The position numbers were made by a program, and so were the translations under genes. The notes beneath the pieces are model-generated. The model was not told the DNA's origin and made no database searches. It saw only the letters and a program-made list of their open reading frames with translations. From Saccoglossus kowalevskii (taxonomy: Eukaryota > Hemichordata > Enteropneusta > Harrimaniidae): a DNA stretch of 64,000 nucleotides. The stretch spans positions 118,284 through 182,283 of the forward strand of contig NW_003109103.1 of NCBI RefSeq assembly GCF_000003605.2, read 5' to 3'. This document shows positions 1 to 14,900 of this stretch, piece after piece. How positions within the stretch are numbered: position 1 is the stretch's first letter; every line of letters starts with the position of its first letter.

Positions 1-3000
1 TGTTTACAGTTAACCACGCGTTTGAAATATTTTAGACCCCGTATTATGAAACCAGTAGACCCTGACTGTACAATATTTAATAAACTGGATACCAAAATAG
101 TAAAAACCGCTTGGGACGCCATTCACGCATGCGCCTGTGTAGGTTTGCTCCGACTTCCGGTACGTGATGGAAGTATCTCACGCAATGACCTCATTAATAG
201 AATTACTACAATTGTATTACTTCGGATTGAGACATTGCATCTGTTTGCATTGAAACTCTATGACATGTCGTTCGTGAGCATCTTGACGCGATCTCCCAAA
301 AAACACTTTCCACCGTTAATATTAATCAAGACGGCAATGCGTACAGCCTAGGATGAAAACATTATCGCTAAGTTTCACCGACTCGGTAGCGTCCCGGCCA
401 GAGGAAGCCATCAACCCATACCCCACACGGATATCATTGATTCTCGGCATTTATTATATTAACATTCTCAACATTCGGCTCATTACTGAGTGTAAATCTC
501 CAGTGATTGGTTTCAATACGGAACTTTGATATATTGGAGACTTGAAATAAAAATACGAGTTGAAGTCTCTGGGAGATCTGTGTTAATCGTGGACACAATT
601 GCGCACGCGTGAACTGTTATAGGGTTTTCCACGTTACTAGTAATCGGCGTGTACGGTACCGAAATAAAGTGACTGCCTTTATATAGTAGTATCAGGAAAT
701 CTGACCGTTCCTCTACAAACCGGTTTAATTCAATACATTTCTTCCGCTCTTGGGCATGGTTCACTGCCACCTGAGATCTAGCCGCTTTCTTGTATATATA
801 TCGGGTCGATGTGATAAGCAAAAATGTGAAAATCGAGAAGGTGCGGGTATTTTTTTTCCTTTGAAATCTTACGCGGCCCGCTTTAATCGTCAATGATGTC
901 ACCTATACGGATTTTCTATTGTGTCTGATTTCTATTGTTAGACTCAGTATGTATAGAGCGCCTCGGATGCGCGCGCAGATCAGATCAAATCATTAGATTC
1001 TTGTAATTTTTGTAATTGTGGTTTAATTAGTATTATTTACGTGCTCTTCAAAGAAGGGCGGTGTCATCGCAAACTCTCATCGCCTCAATTTATAATTAAT
1101 ACGTGATCATATTAATAATTATCATATTAATTATACATTTCAAGAGCATTTTATGATTTTCTTTGCCGATCATCAATGGCGGCTGCCATAAAATAATTTT
1201 TAACATTCCGAAAACAATGACATGTTTTATTATACAAAATTCCGTATTATATGACAAACCGCGCAATGTTTTGCAGAAAGGGGGTATATAGCGGATGGGG
1301 GCAACTATGTCCAGGGCCCTATAGTACAACACACACTTCTGTTTCAGTTAGACTGGGTCGATAAAACAGTCAGTTCTTTGTCTACATTATTTGAAATATA
1401 ACAGCCATCCCTATTGTTTTGCTACTCCAATTATCAAGTGTTTATGGTATACCAGCGACCACCTAGAATCCTCGTTGACGAGAATAAATAAACAAAATGC
1501 AACACTAAACGTTTCAACCCAATGGGAGAAGCTGAACGCCATGCACCGCGAGGTTCGAGGGGTAGATTGGTCATCTTGTCACATTTAGTCACGTGACACT
1601 CATTGTTTCCCCCTTTTCATCTAAAAAAAATATGATGAATATATTGTGTACCTGCCGTACATAGGTTCGTTATCCGCGCTACCCAAAACCGCCGCGAGAA
1701 GCCCACGTGACATGAGAACAAATGTAATTTTCCCATTGCACCTAGCTTTATAGGTGCCGAAACAGGTCTTCTATCAGATAGCGGGATAACGGGATTCTCC
1801 CATCGCCTCTGAGTAGTAAAAGTGAATATTGGAGTTGACGTGACCAATTATGTCAACATCGCTGTAGTACATGTAACCGCTAGATGGTAGTATTTAGACG
1901 TCAATTATATTAACTTGCTGTGTGATTTGAATCAGTCACTTTAGGCTACGTAAAAATAACAAAAATCCTGTTTCTTTCTCTCTGTTTAGGCGTGTTGTTT
2001 GCGCTTTCCGCTTAGCTTTTAGAAGCAACGAGTGTACATATAGCTCCGTGGTATGAATGAGAAAAATTGCGCTGGCTTTGCTACACAACACAAACATAAA
2101 TTCCGCAAATATTACGTATAAGTGAAATCCCAACTCAGAGAAAGAAGGCTTTGTTCTATGTGAAATGCGTTACATCACATAAATGAACCTTGCCAGTTGT
2201 GGCGTAGTAGGCCGTGGGAGAGAGCGCACCGAAATCCAGACTGATCAGAGCGGGTACTGGGTCACTGTTATATGGTATGTTTGGTCTAGTACTATAAGTT
2301 ATGCAAACGCGGAACTGCTCATTTCCCATAACGGGCGCCATTTAGGTATTGGTGCAATATAATATATAACGTAAACTAATTAGCATTTAATAAGTTGTGA
2401 GTCGACTCTCAGTTCAAAGTTTTCGATGGCTTACTGTTTATTTTATTGTTTCCATATGTTGCATGATTCCCGGCCCAGGGTCACGTTATGACCCGACTAG
2501 AACTTGGACTGAGAAATCAGTAGTGGCTTGTATGTTCGGTAACAAATAATCAATTAGTGCATGTGCCGGTGAACTGAATTGCGAAGGAAATGCCTTTTTA
2601 TAAACAAACACAACTTTTCTCTAATTAATATCCAAACAACCTATGCAAACCTATAACATCACCACGGGACGTATGGGGAATTTCTGTCTCCGTTGGTGTA
2701 TCCGATCCATGTTTTGTTTTAGTATTGCATTTCTGTTATTCTTCGCAAAGTAAAGCTCGTAGTAGCATTGTACAGCTATCCACGGTATACGACGACCATT
2801 GACATAGTTGCAATACTCTATTGATCAAACTGGAGTGGTCCTCGAGATAAATCGGAAGAAGGCAGGACTGAGCAATTGTGTGCCATCATCATGCAATCGT
2901 ATCATTTTACCTGTGTGTCGACGTAATCAGATCGCTATGCACGTGTATAGTGTATCTGAGAGGTTACATATCAGGGGTGTTACGTTTTTTTTTTTCTTTT

Positions 3001-3868
3001 TTCAGATATGTGGACTAGTGAGTAAGTGATTCTGGCCTTACGCCAACAGTCGTGAAGCATTCATTCATAGATGTTACATATACTGCGACATTGAGTCCTC
3101 TGTTCCGCTGTTCTACTACTATCGCTCCGTTTGAAACCATTATGATCCCGCCTGCTGTGTTTGCGCAGCGCGCTGGTACGCATACAATTACGCCAGGCCC
3201 AAATACTGAACGCAGTCAAAGTACCGCCTCCATTAAAACTACCATATTACTATTCCCACTACTTAAACGTGCGGCCTAGATTTTGTTGTACACGCAGTCA
3301 CATACACTTTCACAATTAGTAATAAGATCGTGTGTTTTTTCGCGGATAAGTCACGTCCGAACCTCGCACTTTTTTTGTTTCTGTTATTCACAGTTTGAAT
3401 CAATTATAGAAAGTAACCTATGCCAGTGTAAACTAAACCACGGGTAATTCGAGGGTTAATGGAGCAGTTGTAACAAAATGGAAAAATACAGTAGGTTTAA
3501 CATTACTAAAGAATGGAAATGAATACTAAAATTGAACACACCATATTAGTAAACAATCAAGATAAAACAGAGAATGTTGCATTACGGGTCTGGATTGCCT
3601 TTGATAATGGTTATTGACAGTGTATGGAGGCGATTCGTGACAAACACAGCGTCGTTTACTAACACATCATCATGCATATGCGAACTATTAAATCCAATTT
3701 GATGGGCTATTTGACAGTCCCCAACTGTTTTGGCGAACTGTAAGCTTCGTGTCTGAGTGGGTACGCTGTACTTCAAAAACAGCTAAGCTGTCGTGCTGGC
3801 TGTCTCCGTGGTCTAGCTATTTGAAATGACTGTGTGTTTTCTGTCTACCCATGGCGCTAGTAAAATTG

Positions 3869-3911
<43 letters not shown>

Positions 3912-5390
3912 GGTAACTTGTGAGAGAATGAGAGCGCTCTAGCGATAAATGTATTATATTGAATCATGTTTTTCTTTGTCTTGATAACTCCCATATGAGA
4001 TATTGGGTAGAAACCTCCATAAATCACAATAACTGCGTACTAAGCAAATACCATTATCAAACAAGCCCACGATCACATGGATGACGGTACATTAGCCGCA
4101 CTACTCCAACCCACCGCTGACATACATTCAATGCAGTATTTGTTCTATTTGCAGTCCCACCAAATGTGTAAAGTGTGTGCGTGTGTTTTGTTTTTTTAAT
4201 CGCCACATAGCGATATATTTTTACCAGTTTTGTTCAATGAGACCCAATTCGCACGTAGAATTGAAGAGTGTGTTGTTGATACGCCATTAGCTTTGCTTGC
4301 TTTAAAATTCAAGCGTAACTGGATAATGATATAATCGTGATTTCATCTTGCCAACACTGTTTGACTTAGCTCCGATCTCCACCACGACACCACAGTCTCC
4401 CAAATGCTTGAATCGAGTGGCCACTCCATACGCTGATTGGCTGTGCTAGCGATGTGCGCATAGACACAGCGGCTAAATACCACAAACGGCACGATCGATT
4501 TGAATCATCTCATAAATTGCCTTCTGACATAAATTGGAAAATATTGTAATTACAGTTTAAATATGAACTTCTGATAGGATCGATGCATCATTTTGGCTCG
4601 TTAGATGCATTTCGAATTAAGGAGACTGTACTATAACCTGACTCAACGTATAACAGCTTTTGGCCCATTTATTCATTTTCCACGGTATTTACCCCGTCTG
4701 GCTCATTGTTGACGATGTATTTGGTCGAAGGTTGTGCCCTTTCTTTCCTTGCTGGCGACCCGCGATGTTTAGTTTAGCATCAATAACACTGATAAAGTAG
4801 GCACCCTTGAGCCTGTCGCAGCCAACGTGTATACAGGTGAGATCTGTGGGTAGCCACCTCCCTTATACCAGTCTGTTTGGGACGAACTACTAATTATATT
4901 ATGACAAAGGCAATGCGTTTTGGTGATTGTTGTAATATTGCATCGAGATATCGGGACTTTATATCACCTGGGGTAGACACTTTTGTTGGCAACATAGGTA
5001 TGTAAATACAGCGAGCGGAAGGTACAAAGGCGTGTACAGAACACACGTGAAATTCATTGCAGCAAGTGCTAAGGTCCACTTCGTTTGAGAAGTCGAGCCG
5101 ACAGCTAAAATTGAGGACCCGCAGAAGACGATCCATCACTATTACTGTCTTAGATGAACGGACTTCACTGGACGCCGATGTCATTGCATTGAATGACTGT
5201 TCTGCTATTTCTATATGTTTGAGTGTGCCGCTGCAGAAAGTGGTGGATAAATATTGACTGAAATATCAAGATATATTCTGAACCCTAACTGTTACTAGCA
5301 AAAGCCTCGGCTGGAGGTCAACGTTCACAGTGCTAGACGCCGGCAATTATACTGAAGCTGTGGAATCGGCAGGGTCGTAAATGGCGTCCA
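1..5390. other. Noncoding, CpG-normal DNA upstream of KIF26
   Basis: No exon, RNA gene or transposon was recognised on either strand apart from the TA tract at 3.87 kb. Open frames are at most about 130 codons, show no family resemblance, and overlap on both strands as expected by chance. I counted 30 CpG in the first 600 bases. Confidence 0.6.
3870..3909. repeat. TA dinucleotide microsatellite
   Basis: Twenty uninterrupted TA units lie in CpG-normal noncoding DNA. Confidence 0.95.
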
Positions 5391-5529
5391 NNNNNNNNNN
5401 NNNNNNNNNNNNNNNNNNNNNNNNNNNNNNNNNNNNNNNNNNNNNNNNNNNNNNNNNNNNNNNNNNNNNNNNNNNNNNNNNNNNNNNNNNNNNNNNNNNN
5501 NNNNNNNNNNNNNNNNNNNNNNNNNNNNN
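5391..5529. other. Assembly gap (139 N)
   Basis: The sequence is unknown. Flanks are non-repetitive, and reading frames across it are artefacts. Confidence 1.
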
Positions 5530-8500
5530 ATTTTTAGAAGAGCACATTTATTTCTGTTATTTCGACAGAAAATTTATCAGGATTCAATTTGTTTGACCTT
5601 TGGAAGTCTGCGTTATTGATTTGTTTGCTCAACGGACTGGGACGGCACGTTGTTGAACTCTTCCGTATGCACCGAGATGTTGCTGTGAGAGCTCGCCGAT
5701 TGTTCGTCTTGATCGTCGATTATCCCAAGCAGTAGCTCCAGCGCAGTGTGCACCATAATGCACCAATGGTTAACAGATGAAGCCCCAACCTGTTGTCACC
5801 TTATCGACATTCCATTCGGTAACTAAGTGGCGCTATCGCTGAGTGCAAACATACATATTTTGGATACCCACCAAGGACGATTGAGTAGCTATCCAGCTTC
5901 ATCAGCGGAGACAAATTTTTTTTTCTTCAAAATTATTAATAGAGACTGTATTGGACAAACGTACCTGAAGTTTATTCGCCACTATTGCAGAGAAATAGGT
6001 CTACGTCTCGCGTTCCATATTAAATATAACCTTGTTTGTTCTGAACACCACGAATATAAATAATGCGACTATTGTGGAAATTCATATTTCGCAGTATGGT
6101 ATCCGACTGATTCATATTTTTCCTGGCTGTATATCAAATTTCCCTTTAAATACTTAATACGAAGAAAATATTCTTGAAGTATATGGTAAACTGTGCAATA
6201 TACCACCGTGATTGACTTCTTTAGGGAGTTGTGCATGTTACACTGCGTTTTTCAGAAGGAGACAGGAAGAGAAATATCCGATTGCCTTCACGCGTTTGTT
6301 AGGATCGCACACGTCGAAAAGGCACGACCACAGGCATTCACAGGTAAACCTTACAAGTTTCTTCTTTTATTATGTCGATAGCCCGTTTAATAAATTAGAC
6401 AAAGGACTGTTCTCGTCTAACCAGGCCGTGTTCTCATGTTTGTGGTTTCGGATGTTGGCACACGACACCACGGTAGTAGGTTGGGGATCTATGCCTGATG
6501 TCATTGTTGCCTTGTACAGACACTTTGTGGTAGGTCTGTGTAACGTAGCACCTACGTTTTGTGCCAACATCAGTTTTTTTTTCTTATTTTTTTGTATTGG
6601 TGTAACGTGTTTTAGTTACGTTGGTATGGCTGCGCCTAACGCGAACTTATGCAGGGTATGGGCTTAAAGGGACCTACACGTAAAGACTGTTGGCTAGCAG
6701 GTGTGTGACAGTTATTGGCACGTAATGGACGATTGAGTATTGAGTCCCGCTCTAGGTTGTCAAGCAGAACAGCATGGTGTTAAAATGCCCTTTACTTCCA
6801 CTATACGTATTAAGTGCTGTAATATCATCGCAAATTCACAACCTAGTACTGCCATAGAACACATCATTCCTAAGACTACACTCATTTCAGAGGGGAGGGG
6901 GGGTCTACGGGTAATTACAAATCGACGGACGCCCTGACGATTGGTGGATGCGGATGGACAATTAACATGTACGATTATTTCTATGGCAACAGATGTTCAA
7001 CTCTTTGCATCCGGCGAACTGACACATGTTTTAGTGGGTACGTATCCCTTGATTGCTACGTATTCTATTTTACATACGGCAACTCACAGTGTAGTTTACC
7101 GTGGTAGCTTCCCAATATGAGCAGGCATCGAAGAATCAACTGCTATCCACGTCATATATCATACTGTGACTCATTTATGGACCAAAGGTATGCGAAAACA
7201 TTACTTTGGTTGCTCATTGACTATGAGGGTCAAGCCGTAGTGAGTTTTATGTATCGAACTGATCGGTTCATGGTCAAGTAACTTTCATTTCAAGGATGAC
7301 ACTCAGTCCAAAAATCACGGAGTTTCCCCTTAACGTGGAACGTCATTGCTATTACGTCTTGGAGTTTTTTCGTGAAGAATATTAGCACGCCGTTGACGGT
7401 CGTACAATGTCGTAAATTCCTAAAATTCCAGGTAACTGATCTATGAGTTTTTCAAGTTGTTTTTGTGTTTAAATACCTGGGGAAAAGATATGTGTAAAAT
7501 TACAGAGGGGGCCGCCCACCATATATATTGTTCACGTGGTTACTTGAACGTCTCGTTCGCACCAATCGAAAGTTCATTGAAACATTGCGCATGCGCGGGA
7601 GTAATAACTTGTGAACTCAGTATACTGTCGTCATACGTAATAGCAAAAAAGCCACAGAAAAGAGATGAATGCTACAAACGCGCAGGTCTGATGTTGTGAT
7701 GTGTGAATGCCCTTCTCTAGTGTGTTCGTGATTCTATAACTTAGCTTATCATATGTATTCTCTTCAAAGACACTTCACACGCTTGCACGTTTACAAGACA
7801 AACAACTTAGAAACCGCAAAAATGTCCAAGGATGGAAATATTGTGCCTGTTTATATGGACAAAAGAACCAAAGTGGACTGACATTGACAATTCGTCTGAA
7901 AGCGGTTTAAATCGCTGTCTAGCTGGTTCTACTAAAAGTGGGCGACACTATGGAATGGTTTTCATATTCCTACTACGGCCTATTTCAGCCCAGAAACACC
8001 CCAGCGCCTTTATTATTGTTGCTGTATTAATCATTGCTCTTATTATTTTTTTTTGGAAAATTCCCCATGATCCTTTATTTTCAGCTGTCCACATGCGCGT
8101 GTCTCAGAAATGAGTGTGAATGTCAGTCATCTCCGTAAAATTGAAAATCACCTTTTTGTAGCCGATTGGGCGACAGTATGATATAGAAACACAGCCTGCA
8201 AAATAAAATTGAATCGGATTTTCGGTGGTTATTAAATGAGTTTTACAAAAAATAAATAGTATAAATTCCTTTAGGACGGAGTACTAACACTGAAAAAATG
8301 GAATATTATAGTTAATCTGGCGACTTTCCCTGCCATTTGTCAGATTTGTTTTACAGTTGGGCATTCCAATAACCGTTCAATTTTATGAAATCCCATCGAG
8401 AATTGGAACATGCGCAACCACTATGGGGTGTCATTAATAATAAAATACTTAAAATGTGTCGGATTTCTTTGTATTTTCCCCAGTTACTCAGACATACACT

Positions 8501-8671
8501 TCCTGTGCCAGCGAACCTTAGACAGCTGTTTGAGAGTACAGACGTGGATTTGTTTTCTTGAAGTGTCGTGGATCTGTATTTATAGGTGGTTTATTATAAA
8601 GCCACAAATCGTACGTGACTAGTTGCTGAATGTATACTGTTCACAGTATGTTCACATTCAGTAGGCGAGTT

Positions 8672-8685
8672 GTCGCCATGGCAAC
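8672..8685 (+). promoter_or_regulatory. RFX X-box candidate
   Basis: GTCGCCATGGCAAC fits the RFX X-box consensus GTNRCC-AT-RGYAAC at every position. RFX factors drive cilium genes in animals. It is followed at once by an ATG in an excellent context (CAACCATGGCG, ATG at 8687), and a GTACGT that could act as a donor starts at 8694. No ciliary gene is recognisable nearby. Confidence 0.4.
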
Positions 8686-10040
8686 CATGGCGGGTACGTT
8701 TAAAGCGAGTCACCGTTGTACTGAGAATATTGAGTGGAGAGATGAAAGTTATTAGATTTATATTTCGTTTTGCAGGTTTCGAAAGGTCAAAACTATTGCG
8801 CTCAAATTGAGAAGTAAATCCACAAGGGAATATGTCTTTGCTGCAGATTATATATGTCTTTTAATTCTAACCACTCACCTTGATCCGGTCTGAGTGACTG
8901 CTATTTCTAAGACGCCACTGCCGTGCTCCTAACCGTCTGCTCCCACGTATCACAGCGTCTTTGTCAACACCTTTGGGAATGTTGGATAGAAAACAGTGTC
9001 GTTTCCAATCACAATAAATTGCGACTGTAAATTAGAAAAACAAATTGATAATCAAAGTCAGCGAAGAATGAGAGTAACGCGAAGATAAGACGATGTAATC
9101 CCCTGGCGCCGTCGCCATGTTTTTTTTTTTCGGTTGGGTTGCCAATGGCGTCGCTAGTAACTTTAATAGGGATTGTTTTTTTTTAGGTCGTGTGAATTTT
9201 GAAAACCATCACCAATGGTATCAACACCCATACTCGCTTTTCGGGTGCGAAGGATGTATTTTTGTTGAAGTTGAATTTTAATCTGATGCCAAGCATTGTC
9301 CTGCTAAATGTGTAGACATAGACATTGGCACTACAAGGAATCAGTCTTGTGTCATATTTGAGATGATGAGACACCGCCTGGCCTATCAACGTACGTTTTT
9401 CACTTGTCAGTCCAGGACAACTTTCACCCTACTTTTCACCATATTGAGTCTGCCTGCCTGTGAAATACCATTTGAATCGCAGAATTACTAGTAGTAACCA
9501 TAAAGACTGTACTTCATAATACGATTCCTGGTTGTACCTTTCTTTAAACAAATTTCCAATGTTGTCACCCAAACCTAAACTATTTTCTTCAATTCTTCAA
9601 CAATGCTAGCTTATCGAATTTGTAATCCATTTGCAACTTGCCTTTATTGGATTTCGAATCAATATTGTAGGTAATAATAAGGGTAGATATGGTCATAACT
9701 CCTGATACATCAGCGATTATATTATATTTCCTCTGTACATTCCTTGTTATTGTATTTAACCCTGGTCTGACCTGCGTGGGTCATTCCGTTGCTCGTCACA
9801 TTACCCGGCACAGACATGCACGCTTGCTACGTCGCAAAAGAAATCAGTGTTATGAAAAGGGCCTTATCATTGTGTACAATAGCATATAGCTAATTTTTAT
9901 ACTATGCTGAATGGTGTCTGTTATTGGTTATCATGAATGGATTTGCGAACATCCCGCCGTAATGTTCGCTATGATCACACGATTTCAGTCACTCAACAAA
10001 TCCCACGCTAAACTCTAGCCGTTACACTAGCCCGTCCATT

Positions 10041-10066
10041 TATCCACCCATCCATCCATCCATCCA
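10041..10066. repeat. ATCC tetranucleotide microsatellite
   Basis: About five CATC/ATCC units (CCATCCATCCATCC) flanked by degenerate copies. Confidence 0.8.
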
Positions 10067-11952
10067 CTCACTGGCAGCAATCGCCGATCCACCCTCGGCG
10101 CTAAACTTGTCATCCGCCGGGTATCAAAGTTTCTCCTGTAGTTTATCCGATTGGTAATTATAGCATAGAATTGATAAATTTCTTCAATCAGCCTCGTTTT
10201 CATAAAGTTCAGCGGAACTTCAGCGGAATTGTTAGTGGGTAAATATATGCACGTCTTTTGTTTTGATTTTACAATCGTATAGCTAGCAGGCAGCGATATG
10301 TAGTTCGCTGGGAAACATGAGGATGACATGTTTGTAAAGTGGTAAAGCGTGTAAATACATACTCTTAGCTCTGGGCGAAATGTGTATCATTCGAATTGGA
10401 AATACACTAGTGTATGCGGTCGCGTTTCTTGTATCGATATGTTGTACTTATTGTCAAGTTGAAATTTTTCTAATATTAGTCCGGGTGGCATGGATATTCG
10501 CGACGGCTTTGTAATTGTCTAGAAGGACCATGCATTGATAGATAAGCACGCGAGGGAACTCGAACCTACAAATATGTCAACACCGTGATCCTACTAATGG
10601 CAACGGTAAAGTTCAACACAGTGTACGTACAAAATATTGCCGTAAAGTTTGGGTCGGGTCATAGTTCCAGAAGGACTGTAGTCGGGTGGACCACTAACTC
10701 CTCTCCCGAAAGTGGTAATTAGTACTGCGCATGTGCAGCGGCGTGATGTTGTGTTTTACTTCGTTTCTGTCGCATTTATACCATTTAGAGTTGTGCCCGA
10801 CTGTGAAGTAATAAATTGGCGGTTACTGCCTTTGAAAACCAGCACACTTTGATCGCCACGCCCTGGGGGCTCTGCTAGCGAGTGACCAACACCAGCTTTT
10901 TGTCGCGGCATTGCCTTTGAAGTGATAACCCTTGTTTTATACATTTTTTCCCTTATAGTTTTGACAATTGTCACGGTCTGCACATGCGCTGTTGTTGACC
11001 CCGAGGCGATCAATTTGACTGCGTGTCAGTTAAAATCAGGCGTATGACACGGCAAAACTGAAAAGATCATCGCTGTAATATACTAAGGTTAGCCATAATA
11101 AAACGAGATGACTGAGAAATTTGATCGTAGATGACGTTCCATTTACGATGAAAATAGAAAGGAGGAGCGGAGATGAATAATGGTCCCTGCAGAGAATCTG
11201 CTCAATTCGCGGACTCCAGTTACAGGGGTTATAACAAAGATTTTAACAGCGCCCCCAAACCTTTCTGGATGTCAGGCCTGTCTTTGATTTTTTTGAAGCT
11301 AAAGTTGTAGCAAAAGCCATAATGCGTTGTCTGCCGATGCAGTTTCATGAACGTATATAAATAGAATTCGTTTCTTGTTTTACCTGAGACGAGTTCACTG
11401 CATTAAATTTACTTCCACACAAACACTCGCTTCCGCCTGAGAGATTAGTCAGGTGAGACGCTGTGATCGAGTATCCTGTTTTGCGCAGTGCACGGGAGAT
11501 CGTTGAAACCATATATTTCACATCTTAAACATTGCGTATCGAGTTCCTTGCAAGCTGAGCGAACCGAGTCAATCAGATTGCCAAAGCACTGAAATATTAA
11601 TAATGATCACATATCGCGTTTCCTCTTCTTGGAATGACTTATTGCGCAGGTCTGTATCATATTGGAATTGTCAGTCGCCGCCATCACGGTCTTACTGTTG
11701 TTTGAATTTTATGGTGATTATTTTAGCAAACTCGTAACTTGTTTGTTTTGGGGTCTCGCAAATGTTTCTTGCTGTGTCGTTAATATTTTAGCATTGAGTC
11801 GTATTATTGACAATATCCATACCTACCGTACATTTATCATTAATATATTTACTGCCGTAAGAACACATCGGCTTATTCCCATGGTATTATTTCTCAAAAC
11901 ACATCATGGTTTCATTTATAAAGTCACGGGACAAGAAAGTGGGAACAGTCGA

Positions 11953-11990
11953 CCCCCCCACCACCACCACCACCACCAACACCACCACCA
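11953..11990. repeat. CAC/CCA trinucleotide repeat
   Basis: A run of C followed by about ten CCA units with one CAA interruption. It produces a His-rich run in a chance reading frame, which I do not call as a gene. Confidence 0.85.
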
Positions 11991-14900
11991 AAAAAACAGT
12001 TCTACAAAAAAACAGTTCTATCCGTCGCTGAAGTACGCTATGTTGTTAGATCAGGTGCAGAGAGCAAACACACAGGCCGGGACAATTGCAAGATACTACG
12101 ATAGTAACCTGGTATAATTACTGCCTACTATAGAATATATATTCGTTGAAAGTCCAAGAACTCATAATAAATGAATACAAAAAAAAGTAAATTCAGTGTG
12201 TTTCGATGTCCGCCATACACATATGTTGCTTTTATTAAATACTTTTCATATTTATAAGACAATTTATTCTATTGTTTACGCACTACGACGGCACTGGCTC
12301 AGTACACATAGCTTTCGCATAGAGCTGGAGAAGGCGCAACAATCCGACATGTAGCGAGTGAAAATCATCAATGAGACTATATTATACAGTAATCGGCCTT
12401 GATAGGATATTTCCGCCTCGAAGTTGCGTAGACTTTGAATACCCTAATTATTATTGGTGATGGAAATTGACGTAGAAATACAAAATCAATGAGTCACGTA
12501 GTCGTACTGTATACAGTATCCAAATACCTCCCGAGAATAGATTTCCGATTTATGAAAAATCCATATCACCCATTGAGCACGAAATTACCTTAACCCCTCA
12601 GACGACATAGGAAAAAGGAAAGGTCGACCCAATCACTGACTCTGGTAGGGGGAATACATTTCCGCCTGGGTATCATACTGAGATAAATACCAAATCAGAC
12701 ATGGCAACCTAATGGAATAGTCATGCTGAGATTTAAAAAAAAAAGAAGTTAAAAATCGACCTGCTCGCAAATGAAATTTACACGCGAAATGTAACAAAGC
12801 AACGTGGGAATATACATCATATTATGATCTAACCCAATTTGAAATTACACTGAAGAAATCTATTTAGATAACTTGAAAAAAAAAAAAACCGAGTAAAATA
12901 TGCATCGTGTCATAATGGCCGGGCAAAATTTTAGAAAGTTGTAAATTTCCACACAAAGAAATACGTTGTAATTACATTTGCAGTTGCGGCGAACTTTAAC
13001 ATGCATTGTTATTAACGATGTTTTTTTTGGCTCTCTCCAAGTTCGTGCGTTATTATTGGTCCGATTACACCAAAGTCATCGTGTGGCAGACACGTTTTCA
13101 CTTTTATAGCTTGAAGCCAAATAGGCCATTTCTTTGTTACAGCGAAATGGAGTGAAATGCGAGTACATATAAATGCTTTCTTCTTCTCCAGTCATCACTT
13201 ATGCCGGTGAATACCGTCGACGACTTTTTTCGAAGCGCAATTAAATTAACATTTCCCAGAATTAGCATGAAATTAAGCGAACTGATGCCGCGATTCACAC
13301 GAGCGACCCACACATCCAAGTCAGTCAGAATAATCAAAAGGTTAGCCCGACAACTTGGATTTCATCATGCGTTCACGTTTTAAATCTTCGTTAAAATAAA
13401 ACAAATTGAACGCATCTTTTCTGTCATTGTTGTTTCTGGACTGAAAGTAAGCGATGTTTGCATGCAATGTAGTGCAGTAGTTAAAAGGTCGTTATTAGCA
13501 AACCAGACACCCTAACTCCAGATAAAAAAAAATCACCGTTTTAGTAATGAATTAAGAGCGCGCACATAAGCACTACTGTCGAGTCAATGAACAAACTCGC
13601 CATGGCGTATAAGTACAATACAAATTGTTGGAACGCCATTGTCAGTAAAGTAACCAGACTAACTCGCCAATCAAAGCGATTTCCTCTTGGAGTATGCGAC
13701 AAAAAATCATTCTTTTGTCACAGCGATATTGTTTTATTGTAATCGTTTCATCGGAGCGACAAGAAAATTCTACTCTCGGAGTACACATCCATCATCTCTA
13801 TAATCCGTCAATCTCCCTGGGTCAGGTACGTATATCTACTAGTATATATCACGTATATGCGCTTTCTGGTTCAACATTCAAATTAAAAGAAAACCTGCGC
13901 ACGCATTATTATTTCGCCTATAAAAAAATATATATATTAAAAGTTATAAAAATCGAGGTGTAAGTCGGTAAACAAACGAAAGTTTCTGCATATAGTACGG
14001 TGACCTATTTTTGATAAGGCCAGTATCATGATTTAATAATTTTTATGTGATACGTGATATATCGTACGCGCGCGGTCGACTGTGCATTTTCCATTCATGC
14101 TTTCTATATAGCAAAGCAGCGTTACTTGTCCGCCGCACTGATATTGGTTAGTTTTAACAGTTAGTCGCAGTTTCCATGAAATCTCACGAAATATGAAATG
14201 AGTTTATAAATTGCAACAGCTTGATATAACCGTCTTTTGTTCGTTTATTTCTTCAATTTTAAACGCGTTGTTCATGCATCGGCGGCAAACGTCTCCGCTG
14301 TTCCGAGTATTACGCATACACTGGGATAATTCAATATTTATTCCTATTTAAGTAGCACAAGACAGTAAAGTGTGAGTTTTCGAGCAGCGCTGTCGCCATA
14401 TCATATATGGTTTTTTTTGCGTAAGTTGATGCGCAAATAAGGGGAACGGTTGAATGTACTATAAAAGTTTCCATCATTATTGTCGGGGAGGATGGGTGGT
14501 AGGCACCTGGGAGTCAATGCACGGAACGCAGATAATATTTCACTCGCTCGGTGGCAACGTTTAGATCCTAATTTGGGGATCGTATTTCCATGTTTCAAAT
14601 CAGATAAAGTGAGCATGTCTAGGTAATGTACGTTGTGTTGCAGTGCATTAGTAACACCGCAGAAAATGAGGATAAAAGCTACCAGAGCTTTTAGTTGTTC
14701 TAGTGTTACATTACGATATTTAAACTGTGGTCCTTGCGGTGTGCCAAATAAGTGTGCATTCTATAGTTCTTCGTTATAGTTTGTCTTCTTAGTATTCTGG
14801 AAACCGTCGTAAATTAATTATTATTTTTACATAATTATTTGTTAATTTTATCCTAGTTACGAAGATATTGCAGCGCCTGTTTTTTATAACTGAAACCATA

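Noticed and set aside
5347-5596. Frames spanning the first N gap.
   Set aside because: They consist mostly of unknown bases.
11662-12117. 151-codon frame with a His-rich run.
   Set aside because: The His run comes from a CAC microsatellite and the rest has no recognisable domain or splice context.
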